Part shown: positions 8,438 to 18,138 of the stretch, piece by piece
Position numbering within the stretch: position 1 is the first letter of the stretch
How the letters are laid out: each line of letters opens with the position of its first letter
Origin: Natronohydrobacter sp.
GTDB taxonomy: Bacteria; Pseudomonadota; Alphaproteobacteria; Rhodobacterales; Rhodobacteraceae
DNA length: 38,430 nt
Direction of reading: 5' to 3'
Assembly: GCA_007116445.1 (NCBI GenBank)
Contig: SKIM01000207.1
Location: 1-38,430, forward strand
Notes under the pieces: model-generated
What the model saw: the letters and a program-made list of their open reading frames with translations, nothing else
Database searches by the model: none
Told to the model about the DNA's origin: nothing
Position numbers and translations under genes: made by a program

Positions 8438-11193
8438 TGTTTGCAATCGGTCCCTTGGGTTTTGCCGCCCCGCTCGTCCTGACCGCGCTGGTCGCGCTGC
8501 CACTCTTGTGGTGGCTTCTGCGCGCTGTGCCGCCTGCACCGGTGGTCCGCCGCTTTCCGGGCGTAGCGCTGCTGATCGGACTGAAAGATGAAACCACCGA
8601 GACGGACAAGACCCCGCTCTGGTTGCTCCTGCTGCGCGCGCTGGCCGTCGCGGCGTTGATCTTCAGCTTCGCCGGACCAGTGCTTAATCCGCAAGCGGCC
8701 CGTGATGGAGATGGCCCTTTGCTGATCGTGCTCGATGCCAGCTGGGCGAGCGCGCGCGACTGGGCACGGCGTACAGACCGCGTGAATGATCTGCTGGCCG
8801 AAGCTCAACGCGCAGGGCGTCCTGTGGCGGTTGTCCCGCTCACCGATTTGCCTGCGGATGAAACCCCGTTTCGTGCCGCTGACTACTGGAGCGAGCGTGT
8901 CCCCGGCCTGACACCTGCTCCCTTCACCGCAGATCCCACCCAGCTGGAACGTTGGCTGGACGCGCTTCCGCAGAGTTTTGATACCTATTGGATCAGCGAC
9001 GGGCTCATGCATGCGTATCGCGAAGGGCTGCGCGGCGCCTTGCAGGCACGCGGCGCAGTGACCGTTTTCGAGACTTCGCGCCCTGTGCTGGCCCTCGCCC
9101 CGCCTGTTCTGCGCGAAGGCGTGATCATCCTGACCGCCCATCGCCCTGAAGGATTGCCCGCCCAGACCATCGAGGTGACGGCGACCGGACGCGACCCTGC
9201 TGGCATCGAACGGATGCTGGCGCGCGCCGAGATGAATTTCAGCGAAGGCGCCGCGCAAGCCAGCACGGAGCTGACCCTGCAGCCCGAATTGCGCAATCGA
9301 ATTACCCGGTTTCAGATTGCCGGCGAACGCAGCGCCGGCGCTGTCGCGCTCAGCGATGATGCACTGCAACGGCGCAAAGTGGCGCTGCTGACCGGACGCG
9401 AAGGGCGCGAAGGGCTCGATCTGCTTTCGCCTTTCTTTTATCTACGCCAGGCGCTGGAGCCTGTAGCAGAGCTGATTGAAAGCGCGTCAGTGGATGATTT
9501 GCTGCTGACTGCACCGGATGTTTTGATCCTTGTCGATATTGCGCAGCTCGGCGAACTGGAAAGCGCGCAGCTCCTCGATTTCGTCAATAATGGCGGGCTT
9601 TTGCTGCGCTTCGCCGGGCCACGACTTGCTGCCAGTGACATCGCACGCTCTGAGGAAGATCCGCTATTGCCTGTGCGCCTGCGCATCGGCGGGCGCACTG
9701 TGGGCGGCGCGATGAGTTGGGGGGCCCCGCGCGAATTGCGCGCTTTCAGCGCAGACTCGCCCTTTGCAGGCCTGCCCATCCCGCAGGATGTCACGATCTC
9801 TGCGCAGGTGTTGGCGCAGCCTGACCCGGGCCTGTCCGAACGCACCATCGCATCGCTTGCGGATGGCACTCCACTGGTCACGCGCAGATTCTCCGGCGAC
9901 GGTCAGGTGGTTCTGATCCACACCACAGCCAATGCCGAATGGTCCAACTTGCCGCTCTCAGTCCTCTTTGTGCAGATGCTCGAACGGCTCGCGGTCTCGA
10001 CCCGGCCTGCGGCGCCAACTGCCGAGGGCATGGAAGGCACCAGTTGGCAGCCCGAGCGCGTGCTCGACGGTTTCGGAGAAGTGCAAGACGCCAGCGCGCA
10101 GCCCGCCATCCCCGGGGAACGGCTGGCGCAAGGTCAATTCGACGCCGATCTGCGCCCTGGCACATATCGCAGCGCGGCTGGCACGCTGGCGCTCAATATC
10201 GGAACGGCGGATATGGTCTTGCGCAACGCCACATGGCCCACAGGGATCATTGTAGAGCGCGACACTGTTGCGCAGGAGCGCAATCTTGCGGGGATGTTTC
10301 TGAGCATGGGACTGGCATTGTTGCTGATAGATATTCTTGCGGCTCTTTGGATATCGGGCAGATTGCGCGCCGCTTCAGGTGGTATGGCCGTGCTTGTTAT
10401 GGCGCTTTTGCTGACCACGCCCGCCGCGCAGGCCGATGACAGGCTGGCGCTGCAGGCGACTTCGGAAATGGCGTTTGGGCATGTGCTGACGGGCGATGCG
10501 CGGGTCGACGAGGTGGCGCGGGCAGGGCTTCTGGGGCTGAGCCGCACGCTTTATGCCCGCACCTCGATCGAGCCCGCAGCACCAATCGGGATTGATATCG
10601 AGCGTGACGAGTTGACCTTCTTTCCCTTCCTCTATTGGCCGATCACGGAGAACACGCCTATCCCGTCCGATGCCGCCTATGCGAAACTCAACCGCTATCT
10701 GCGCGGCGGCGGGATGATCATGTTCGACACCCGTGACGCTGAATTGGCAGGGTTGACCCGGACCACGCCCGAAGCCAGACGGCTCCAGGCGATTGCCCGC
10801 CCCCTGGATCTGCCGCCCCTGGAACCAATACCGGAAGACCATGTTCTGACGCGCACCTTTTACCTGATCCAGGATTTCCCGGGCCGCTATCATGGTCGCG
10901 ACGTCTGGGTAGAAGCCGCGCCGCCTGATGCCGAACGCGCCGAAGGCATGCCGTTTCGCAACCTCAATGACGGCGTGACCCCTGTCATCATTGGTGGGCA
11001 TGACTGGGCAGCGGCCTGGGCCGTGGACGATACAGGCCGCCCCTTGGTGCGGCTGGGCATGGGTTTTGCAGGCGAGGAACAGCGCGAAAACGCCTTTCGT
11101 TTCGGGATCAATCTGATCACGCATGTCCTGACCGGCAATTACAAATCCGATCAGGTGCATGTCCCTGCCCTGCTGGAAAGGCTGGGCCAATGA
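8437..11193 (+). CDS. DUF4159 domain-containing protein with BatA-like N-terminal membrane region
   Basis: N-term 'PLVLTALVALPLLWWLLRAVPPAPVVRRFPG'; C-term 'DELTFFPFLYWPITENTPIPSDAAYAKLNRYLRGGGMIMFDTRD' typical of DUF4159. TGATG junction with DUF58. Confidence 0.9.
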   Translation: MFAIGPLGFAAPLVLTALVALPLLWWLLRAVPPAPVVRRFPGVALLIGLKDETTETDKTPLWLLLLRALAVAALIFSFAGPVLNPQAARDGDGPLLIVLDASWASARDWARRTDRVNDLLAEAQRAGRPVAVVPLTDLPADETPFRAADYWSERVPGLTPAPFTADPTQLERWLDALPQSFDTYWISDGLMHAYREGLRGALQARGAVTVFETSRPVLALAPPVLREGVIILTAHRPEGLPAQTIEVTATGRDPAGIERMLARAEMNFSEGAAQASTELTLQPELRNRITRFQIAGERSAGAVALSDDALQRRKVALLTGREGREGLDLLSPFFYLRQALEPVAELIESASVDDLLLTAPDVLILVDIAQLGELESAQLLDFVNNGGLLLRFAGPRLAASDIARSEEDPLLPVRLRIGGRTVGGAMSWGAPRELRAFSADSPFAGLPIPQDVTISAQVLAQPDPGLSERTIASLADGTPLVTRRFSGDGQVVLIHTTANAEWSNLPLSVLFVQMLERLAVSTRPAAPTAEGMEGTSWQPERVLDGFGEVQDASAQPAIPGERLAQGQFDADLRPGTYRSAAGTLALNIGTADMVLRNATWPTGIIVERDTVAQERNLAGMFLSMGLALLLIDILAALWISGRLRAASGGMAVLVMALLLTTPAAQADDRLALQATSEMAFGHVLTGDARVDEVARAGLLGLSRTLYARTSIEPAAPIGIDIERDELTFFPFLYWPITENTPIPSDAAYAKLNRYLRGGGMIMFDTRDAELAGLTRTTPEARRLQAIARPLDLPPLEPIPEDHVLTRTFYLIQDFPGRYHGRDVWVEAAPPDAERAEGMPFRNLNDGVTPVIIGGHDWAAAWAVDDTGRPLVRLGMGFAGEEQRENAFRFGINLITHVLTGNYKSDQVHVPALLERLGQ

Positions 11194-13259
11194 TGGGCGG
11201 TCAGGATATCGTTTTTGCGCCGCTGCTGGCATGGCCGTTGATCTGGGCGCTGGCTGCCTTGGCGGCACTCATGGTGGGACTTGCTCTCTGGCGTGGCTTG
11301 CGAGGCTGGTGGCTGCGGGCACTGGCCGCGCTGACTGTTCTGGCGGCACTCACCAACCCCTCGCTGCAGACGGAAGAACGCGAGGCATTGAGTGATATCG
11401 CGCTCGTGGTCATCGATGAGACGGCCTCGAACAGGATCGATATCCGTGGCGAACAGACCCGGGCCGCTTTGGCGCATCTCGAAGATGCGCTTGAGCAACT
11501 CGACCAGACCGAAACACGCGTGATCCGATTAGGCGATGGGGCGGGAAATGCTGGCACAGAGCTGAACACAGCTCTCGCAGAAGCACTGGCGGACCTGCCG
11601 CGTGACCGGATTTCAGGGATTTTCGCGATCAGTGATGGGCAGGTGCATGACAACCCCATCGGGTTGGCACTGCCCGCTCCGTTTCATCTATTGAAAAGCG
11701 GGACTGCGCAGGATTGGGACAGACGCCTGATCCTGCGCAATGCGCCCGCTTTCGCGATCCTGGGCGAACCGATCACATTGGGACTGAGGGTCGAAGATCA
11801 GGGCGCTGTGCCTGAGGGTCGAGGCGGCTTCGCCACGCTGAATTACGCGATCAATGGCGAAGAGATGCGCCAGGCGATGGTGCCGGTCGGCGAGGATATG
11901 GAAATCACGGTCACGCTCGATCAAGGCGGTATGAATGTCTTGCAATTTGAGCTTGAAGAAGCCGAGGGCGAACTGACCACGCGCAATAATTCCGCAATCG
12001 TGCAGATCAACGTGGTGCGTGACCGGCTGAGCGTGCTGCTTGTGTCAGGCGAACCCAATGCCGGGCAGCGAACATGGCGCAACCTGCTGAAATCGGATCC
12101 GGCAGTGGATCTGGTGCATTTCACCATTCTGCGGCCACCGGATCGCCATGATGGGGTGCCGGTAAGCGAATTGTCGCTGATTGCCTTCCCGACGCGCGAA
12201 TTGTTCATTGAGAAAATCGACGAGTTCGACCTGATCATCTTTGACCGCTACCGGCGGCGCGGGATCCTGCCCAACAGCTATTTTGCCAATATTGCGCGCT
12301 ATGTCGAAGATGGCGGGGCGCTTCTGGTGGTCGGGGGGCCGGAATTGGCCGGGGCCGAAAGCATCTGGCGCTCGCCGCTGGGCGATGTTTTCCCCGCGAT
12401 GCCGACCGCGCGCGTGTTGGAAGAGGGCTTTCTGCCGCGTGTCACGGAATTGGGCCAGCGTCATCCGGTCACGTCCGGGCTGGAAGCTCTGGCACCTGCG
12501 GGCGACGATGGGCCCGGCTGGGGACGCTGGTTCCGGCAGATCGAATTGCAACCGCAAAGTGGTCAGACTGTCATGAGTGGCGTGGACGAGCGCCCGCTCC
12601 TGATCCTCGACCGTGTTGGCGAGGGGCGGCTGGCGCTGCTGGCCTCGGATCAGACCTGGCTTTGGGATCGCGGCTTCGAGGGCGGTGGGCCGCAACTGGA
12701 ATTACTGCGTCGTCTGGCCCATTGGATGATGGGCGAGCCCGAGCTGGAAGAAGAAACCCTCAGCGCGACCGCCGAGGGCCAGCGCGTCACGGTGCTGCGT
12801 CGCAGCTTGCGCGATGACCAAGGGGAGGTCACAGTCACTGCGCCGGATGGATCGACACAGACGTTACAGTTGGTCGAAGACTCGCCCGGCGCTTTTCGTG
12901 CCGAATTCGACGCCCCGGAGATCGGTCTTTACCGGTTAGCGCAGGATAATCTTGAGAGCGTGATTGCATTGGGGCCGCAAGCGCCCCGCGAATTCGAGGA
13001 GACTATCGCAACGTCGGAAAAGCTTGCGCCGCTGATCACGGCAACGCGCGGGGGCGTGGTGCGGATCGAGGACGGCTTGCCGGAATTGCGCCTTATCCGC
13101 GAAGGGCGCGCGGCTGCAGGGCGCGGATGGCTGGGCCTGACGCCACGCAACGCCTATCTGACGCAGGAATTGCGCAGCGCAGCATTGCTGCCGGGTTGGG
13201 CTTGGCTGATGATCGCTGCAAGCTTCGCCTTGGGCGCTTGGATGCGCGAAGGCCGGTGA
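11190..13259 (+). CDS. Large membrane-anchored protein, VWA-like and glutamine-amidotransferase-like fold regions, unknown function
   Basis: 689 aa; TM segments at N- and C-terminus; 'IALVVIDETASNRIDIRGEQTRAAL'; 'YVEDGGALLVVGGPELAGAESIWRSPLGDVFP' GATase-like. ATGA overlap with the DUF4159 gene. Confidence 0.8.
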   Translation: MMGGQDIVFAPLLAWPLIWALAALAALMVGLALWRGLRGWWLRALAALTVLAALTNPSLQTEEREALSDIALVVIDETASNRIDIRGEQTRAALAHLEDALEQLDQTETRVIRLGDGAGNAGTELNTALAEALADLPRDRISGIFAISDGQVHDNPIGLALPAPFHLLKSGTAQDWDRRLILRNAPAFAILGEPITLGLRVEDQGAVPEGRGGFATLNYAINGEEMRQAMVPVGEDMEITVTLDQGGMNVLQFELEEAEGELTTRNNSAIVQINVVRDRLSVLLVSGEPNAGQRTWRNLLKSDPAVDLVHFTILRPPDRHDGVPVSELSLIAFPTRELFIEKIDEFDLIIFDRYRRRGILPNSYFANIARYVEDGGALLVVGGPELAGAESIWRSPLGDVFPAMPTARVLEEGFLPRVTELGQRHPVTSGLEALAPAGDDGPGWGRWFRQIELQPQSGQTVMSGVDERPLLILDRVGEGRLALLASDQTWLWDRGFEGGGPQLELLRRLAHWMMGEPELEEETLSATAEGQRVTVLRRSLRDDQGEVTVTAPDGSTQTLQLVEDSPGAFRAEFDAPEIGLYRLAQDNLESVIALGPQAPREFEETIATSEKLAPLITATRGGVVRIEDGLPELRLIREGRAAAGRGWLGLTPRNAYLTQELRSAALLPGWAWLMIAASFALGAWMREGR

Positions 13260-13269
13260 ACACGGCGCG

Positions 13270-13299
13270 AGCGGGGCAGGCACGCCGCCACGCCCCGCT
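13270..13299. terminator. Candidate hairpin between convergent genes
   Basis: AGCGGGGC (13270-13277) and GCCCCGCT (13292-13299) inverted repeat just downstream of the 13259 stop; no clear T-tract. Confidence 0.4.
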
Positions 13300-13337
13300 T
13301 CGGGCAGACAGTCTTCTATGTGAAGGATCGCAGATTG

Positions 13338-13628
13338 TCAGGCGCGTGTCGATCGCTTGCGCCACCACATGCCCGCGCCACCGAGAACCATGCCCAGAGT
13401 GGCTGGCAACACGAAGACAACAAGCATGATCACATATCCCAGGGCTTGCATGTTCTGCGCCTGTTGCGACGCAATATAAAGACCGATCGCCGCGAAGACA
13501 TGCCCAGCAAGGAAGGCCGCGAAAACCCGCGCCCATCCTCTGTGCAAGAGCATCGCACCGAGCAATATTCCGGCAAAGACAGAGCACGCGATCAGCAGAA
13601 AGACCCGGTATTCGGCGGGCACCATCAC
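13338..13628 (-). CDS. Small multi-pass membrane protein downstream of murC
   Basis: 96 aa hydrophobic protein '[51 protein letters not shown]...'; 4-nt overlap with the murC stop. Confidence 0.65.
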   Translation of the reverse strand: MMVPAEYRVFLLIACSVFAGILLGAMLLHRGWARVFAAFLAGHVFAAIGLYIASQQAQNMQALGYVIMLVVFVLPATLGMVLGGAGMWWRKRSTRA

Positions 13629-15037
13629 GCAGCCTTGGCGCGCAGACGCGGCAATAGTCCATGTGCCCAGCCCGATATCGTCCCGGCCCCCAGACAGACG
13701 ACCATATCGCCCGGCCCGGCATGTGCGCGGACCAGCGCTTCAAGGTCATCTTCGCTGTTCACCGGATGGGCAGAGCGGTGGCCATGCGCGGCCAGCCCCG
13801 CCAGCAGATCGTCGCGGCTTGCCCCCGCGATCGGCTCTTCGCCCGCAGCATAGACCGGCGCGATCCCGACGACATCAGCTTCATTGAAACAGGTGCAGAA
13901 ATCATCGAACAAGCTCGACAGGCGCGTGTAGCGATGCGGCTGGTGGATCGCAATCACGCGCCCTTCCCCCCCCAACGCCTGCCGGGCCGCGCGCAGCACG
14001 GCGGCAATCTCGACCGGGTGATGACCATAATCATCAATGATGGTCACACCTTCCACCTCGCCCACGCGGGTGAAACGACGGTTCACACCGCCAAATTTCG
14101 CCAAAGCCGTACGGATTTCAGCGCCGTTCATGCCCAAATGGCGCGCAGCCGCGACCGCAGCCAACGCGTTTGAGACATTATGATCACCCGGCATGGGCAA
14201 GGTGCAGCCCTTGATCACGCGGCGTTCGTCCTGAAGCGCGATGTCGAAATGGGCGACCCCGGCCTCATAGCGCAGATTCAGCGCACGGATATCAGCCTGA
14301 GCATTGAAACCGAAAGTCACCACGCGGCGGTCGGAAATTTTTGCGACCAGCGCCTGAACTTCAGGGTGATCCGTGCAGCAAATCGCCAGACCATAGAACG
14401 GCACGCCTGACACAAAATCGTGGAACCCCTTCCGCAGCGCGTCGAAACTACCCCAGTGTTCCATATGTTCGGGGTCGATATTCGTGACAATCGCGATGGT
14501 CGCAGGCAGGCGATTGAAAGAACCGTCGCTTTCATCGGCCTCGACCACCATCCACTCGCCCGCACCTGCCCGCGCGTTGGAGCCGTAAGCGTGGATGACA
14601 CCGCCATTGATCACTGTCGGATCAAGCCCGCCTTCGTCCAGAAGTGCCGCCACCATCGTCGTGGTGGTGGTTTTGCCATGCGTGCCGCCAATCGCGATGT
14701 TCGAGCGCAGCCGCATCAATTCCGCGAGCATTTCGGCGCGGCGCACAACAGGCAGGCCGAGGCGACGCGCTTCCATCAGTTCGGGATTGTCGCGCTTGAT
14801 CGCGGTTGAAACGACGATCACCGCAGCCGCGCCCAGATTTTCCGCCCGCTGACCGATCATGACCTGCGCGCCCAGAGATTCCAGCCGTTCGGTAATCGCG
14901 CTGGCCTTCATGTCGGAGCCCTGAACATCATAGCCCAAGGTCATCAGCACTTCTGCAATGCCCGACATGCCAATGCCGCCAATCCCGATGAAATGGATCG
15001 GGCCGATATCAGTGGGCAGTTTCGTTGCAGGGCTCAT
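13625..15037 (-). CDS. murC: UDP-N-acetylmuramate--L-alanine ligase
   Basis: '[18 protein letters not shown]', '[30 protein letters not shown]', '[10 protein letters not shown]'. Confidence 0.97.
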   Translation of the reverse strand: MSPATKLPTDIGPIHFIGIGGIGMSGIAEVLMTLGYDVQGSDMKASAITERLESLGAQVMIGQRAENLGAAAVIVVSTAIKRDNPELMEARRLGLPVVRRAEMLAELMRLRSNIAIGGTHGKTTTTTMVAALLDEGGLDPTVINGGVIHAYGSNARAGAGEWMVVEADESDGSFNRLPATIAIVTNIDPEHMEHWGSFDALRKGFHDFVSGVPFYGLAICCTDHPEVQALVAKISDRRVVTFGFNAQADIRALNLRYEAGVAHFDIALQDERRVIKGCTLPMPGDHNVSNALAAVAAARHLGMNGAEIRTALAKFGGVNRRFTRVGEVEGVTIIDDYGHHPVEIAAVLRAARQALGGEGRVIAIHQPHRYTRLSSLFDDFCTCFNEADVVGIAPVYAAGEEPIAGASRDDLLAGLAAHGHRSAHPVNSEDDLEALVRAHAGPGDMVVCLGAGTISGWAHGLLPRLRAKAA

Positions 15038-15049
15038 GATGGGCCTCCT

Positions 15050-16141
15050 TCATGCTTTATACAAAGTCTCGACCATATCGGCCAGATGCGCCGCCGCGTC
15101 AGGGCGCCCTACGCTCAGTGCGGCCCGCGCCATGGTCTCTGCACCTTTTGGGTTGCTCAGGATGGAAACCAGCGTCTCTGTCAGCGCCTCAGACGTGAAT
15201 TGCGCTTCCGGATAAACGACCGCCGCATCAACTCGCGACAGCATGCGCGCATTGGCCGCCTGATGGTTGGCGGCTGCTGCGGCAAATGGGATCAGTACCG
15301 CGGGGCGGCCAATCACGGAAATATCGGCGACAGACGACGCCCCTGCGCGGCTGATCACCAATTGACATTCTGACAATCTGCGCGGAATATCAGCGAAAAA
15401 AGGCGCTATTTCTGCAGCGACACCGCCTGCTTCATAGGCGGCCACAACGCGGTCGATATCTTCGTCGCGCGCCTGATGCGCGACCGAGAGGTTGCGCCGG
15501 ATATCTTCGGGCAGAGCCGCAATAGCTGCCGGTACCACATCTGACAGGATGCGCGCACCCTGCGATCCCCCGATCACAAGCAGATCCATCGGATAATCAC
15601 CGGGTGGAATATAGCCCGCGCCTGCGCGTTCACGCACAGCCGCACGCACTGGATTTCCGGTGAACTCTCCTTGCAGCCCATCTGGCATCTGCATCGGCCA
15701 GATTCCGCATGCAATTCGGTCCACACGGCGCGCGAAATTCTGGTTGACGCGGCCCAGGACGCCATTTTGTTCATGAATCATGCGCGGGACGCGCAACAGC
15801 CATGCCGCCGCCAATGCCGGGATTGACGGATAGCCGCCAAATCCTACCACGACCTTGGGGCGATCAAGAAGCATCCCAAAGGCCGCGCGCAAGATCCCTG
15901 CGCCCAGTTGAAATGGCAGTTTCAGTTTCTCGACGAGCCCCCCCCGCGCGGGTGTCGCCGCGCGAACCTGCTCGATGCGCACCGCCTCGGGGAAGCCATC
16001 GGTGTAGCGTGCGCCGCGCGCATCTGTCGAAAGCTTGACCCGCCACCCGCGCGCGAGCATTTCTTCGGCCAGCGCCTGAGCGGGGAACATATGCCCCCCG
16101 GTGCCCCCTGCAGCGATCAGCAAAAGTGGTGGCCTGGCCAT
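15050..16141 (-). CDS. murG: UDP-N-acetylglucosamine--N-acetylmuramyl-(pentapeptide) pyrophosphoryl-undecaprenol GlcNAc transferase
   Basis: '[22 protein letters not shown]', '[34 protein letters not shown]', '[27 protein letters not shown]'. Confidence 0.97.
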   Translation of the reverse strand: MARPPLLLIAAGGTGGHMFPAQALAEEMLARGWRVKLSTDARGARYTDGFPEAVRIEQVRAATPARGGLVEKLKLPFQLGAGILRAAFGMLLDRPKVVVGFGGYPSIPALAAAWLLRVPRMIHEQNGVLGRVNQNFARRVDRIACGIWPMQMPDGLQGEFTGNPVRAAVRERAGAGYIPPGDYPMDLLVIGGSQGARILSDVVPAAIAALPEDIRRNLSVAHQARDEDIDRVVAAYEAGGVAAEIAPFFADIPRRLSECQLVISRAGASSVADISVIGRPAVLIPFAAAAANHQAANARMLSRVDAAVVYPEAQFTSEALTETLVSILSNPKGAETMARAALSVGRPDAAAHLADMVETLYKA

Positions 16142-16152
16142 GATCTTGCCCC

Positions 16153-17322
16153 TCAGCCCTGCGCACGTCGCGAGAGGATCTCGCCGATTTCGCCCTGCGG
16201 GCGCGTGCGGGTCAAAGCCAGAAGCATACCGATTGCAATCCCCGTCGCAAGCAACGACGACCCACCATAGCTGACGAACGGCAAGGTCATGCCTTTGGAG
16301 GGCAGCAACCGCGCCGCGACGCCCATGTTGATCATCGCCTGCATCGAAAAGACGACAACAATCCCAGTGCCCGCGAGCCGTGTGAACGTGTCGCGTTCGC
16401 GCATCAGCCGAAACAGCGACCGGATCAGGATGGTGGCATAAAGCCCGATGATGAACAGCACGAGCACCAACCCGTATTCCTCGGCTGCCACTGCGATGAT
16501 GAAATCGGTATGGGCGTCAGGAAGCAGCCATTTGACGCGCCCCTCGCCGACCCCGACGCCGAAGAACCCCCCCTCGGAAATCGCGTTTTGCGCAAACCCC
16601 ATCTGGGTACGCGGGTCGATCTCGGCGGTCAGAAAGCCGTCGATACGGCGCGCGAAATGTTCGGAACTGTGATAGGCGCCATAAGCGCCGACAAGCACCA
16701 GACCGGCAAACCCGACCAGCAGGAACATTGGTGCGCCTGCCAGAAAATACATGATCATCCAGCCCGCAGCGATCAGTGCAGCCTGACCAAAATCCGGCTG
16801 CATGACCAGAAGCCCGAGCACCAGGAGCGTGAACCCGAGCGAAAGCGCTTTGCCGGGTGGGCCAGATTGATCCTGTCCGGCCGCAAGCAGCCAGGCTGCA
16901 AACACCGCAAGCATCGGCTTGAGGAATTCGGACGGCTGAAAAGAGCCGAAACCTAGACTGAACCAGCGTGTGGCACCCTTGCCGAAATCGGTCCCGAAAA
17001 ACGGCAGCAGCATCAGGGCGAGCAAGGACAGAAAAAACCCTACGGTTCCGATACGCCGAACCCGGTCAGGCGAACACAGCGACACCGCAAACATCGCGAT
17101 GATCCCCATCAGACCAAAGACAATCTGACGCTGGACGTAGAAAAATGGCGGCAAGCCATTGCGCGATGCCAAAGGCGGCGATGCTGCTAGCCCCAGCAGC
17201 AACCCCACGGCCATCAGCAGCAGCACAGCCGTCAGTGTCACCTTGTCAATCGTGCGCCACCACTTTGGCAGAACAGGTTCCACCACACGCGCAGGCGCGG
17301 ACCCATACACCATTTCCGTCAT
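16153..17322 (-). CDS. ftsW: Peptidoglycan glycosyltransferase FtsW (SEDS family)
   Basis: '[32 protein letters not shown]', '[32 protein letters not shown]'; adjacent to murG. Confidence 0.95.
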   Translation of the reverse strand: MTEMVYGSAPARVVEPVLPKWWRTIDKVTLTAVLLLMAVGLLLGLAASPPLASRNGLPPFFYVQRQIVFGLMGIIAMFAVSLCSPDRVRRIGTVGFFLSLLALMLLPFFGTDFGKGATRWFSLGFGSFQPSEFLKPMLAVFAAWLLAAGQDQSGPPGKALSLGFTLLVLGLLVMQPDFGQAALIAAGWMIMYFLAGAPMFLLVGFAGLVLVGAYGAYHSSEHFARRIDGFLTAEIDPRTQMGFAQNAISEGGFFGVGVGEGRVKWLLPDAHTDFIIAVAAEEYGLVLVLFIIGLYATILIRSLFRLMRERDTFTRLAGTGIVVVFSMQAMINMGVAARLLPSKGMTLPFVSYGGSSLLATGIAIGMLLALTRTRPQGEIGEILSRRAQG

Positions 17323-17359
17323 CGAACTGCCCCGATACCCGTTTTGTCAGATCGTAAGA

Positions 17360-17385
17360 TTGATCTTTGTTATTATCTTGATCTT
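17360..17385. promoter_or_regulatory. Direct repeat upstream of ftsW
   Basis: TTGATCTT at 17360-17367 and 17378-17385 (18 bp period), within 70 bp of the ftsW start; AAGAT-TG-ATCTT dyad at the left copy. Confidence 0.35.
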
Positions 17386-17467
17386 GCCTGATATTCGCCC
17401 GCTACCCGGGTCTATTCACACAGTTTAGCCGGAAATCGGCACAATTTCCAGCACAAAGACGCGCACC

Positions 17468-18133
17468 TCAGCGCCACTTGCCACGGCGCGCGGAAGCTTG
17501 CGCAGGTGGCGGCAACGGCAGCATCAACGCCCGCGGGCCAGTCACGATCGCACGCCCTTCGGGCACAAGCGCCTGCAGGACCGGATCCTGCCAATCAAGC
17601 CCCCCGGTATAAAGCCCATAAGCCGGCAGGATCAGGTGCTGCCTACCGATCAGAAAGACTGGCAAGCGCTGACCTGCAATGCGAATCTTTGGGTGGTAAT
17701 GCCCTGTAATATCGAAACTTTCACCTGCAATATGACGAAGGCTTATGCCTTGGAGATGCAACTCGCCCGCCTGCTGGCCCGGCAAATCAGCAGGCCCCGG
17801 ATCATGGTTGCCTGCAATCCAGGTCACTTGCACGCGCGCGCATAGCGCAGTGATTTCGGATGCCAGAGAATGCGCAGCGATATCATCATCGAATGTATCT
17901 CCCAGAGCGATCAGATGCGCCGCACGCGTCTCTTCCAGATCGATGGACAGTCGCTCGAGCGTCGCGCGCGTCTCGAACGGTGGCAGAAGCGCGCCGCCGC
18001 GCCGGGCCATGCGCTCGGATTTCCCCAAATGCAGATCCGCAACGATCAGCGCTTGCTCAACTGGCCAGAATAACGCGCCCGACGCACGGGCGACAAAATC
18101 CTGCCCCTGAAACTGAAACCCGAGATGCGTCAT
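17468..18133 (-). CDS. pdeM: Ligase-associated DNA damage response metallophosphoesterase/endonuclease PdeM
   Basis: 'ALIVADLHLGKSERMARRGGALLPPFETRATLERL', 'IALGDTFDD', 'WIAGNHDPG', 'ITGHYHPK'; located 5 nt after the Lhr-like helicase. Confidence 0.9.
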   Translation of the reverse strand: MTHLGFQFQGQDFVARASGALFWPVEQALIVADLHLGKSERMARRGGALLPPFETRATLERLSIDLEETRAAHLIALGDTFDDDIAAHSLASEITALCARVQVTWIAGNHDPGPADLPGQQAGELHLQGISLRHIAGESFDITGHYHPKIRIAGQRLPVFLIGRQHLILPAYGLYTGGLDWQDPVLQALVPEGRAIVTGPRALMLPLPPPAQASARRGKWR

Positions 18134-18138
18134 GGCGC

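Noticed and set aside
7058-8539. 493-aa minus-strand ORF antisense to moxR/DUF58
   Set aside because: No recognisable family, and the opposite strand encodes textbook AAA+ and DUF58 motifs; shadow ORF.
10375-11268. 297-aa minus-strand ORF antisense to DUF4159
   Set aside because: Shadow ORF; the + strand has the DUF4159 domain and coupled gene junctions.
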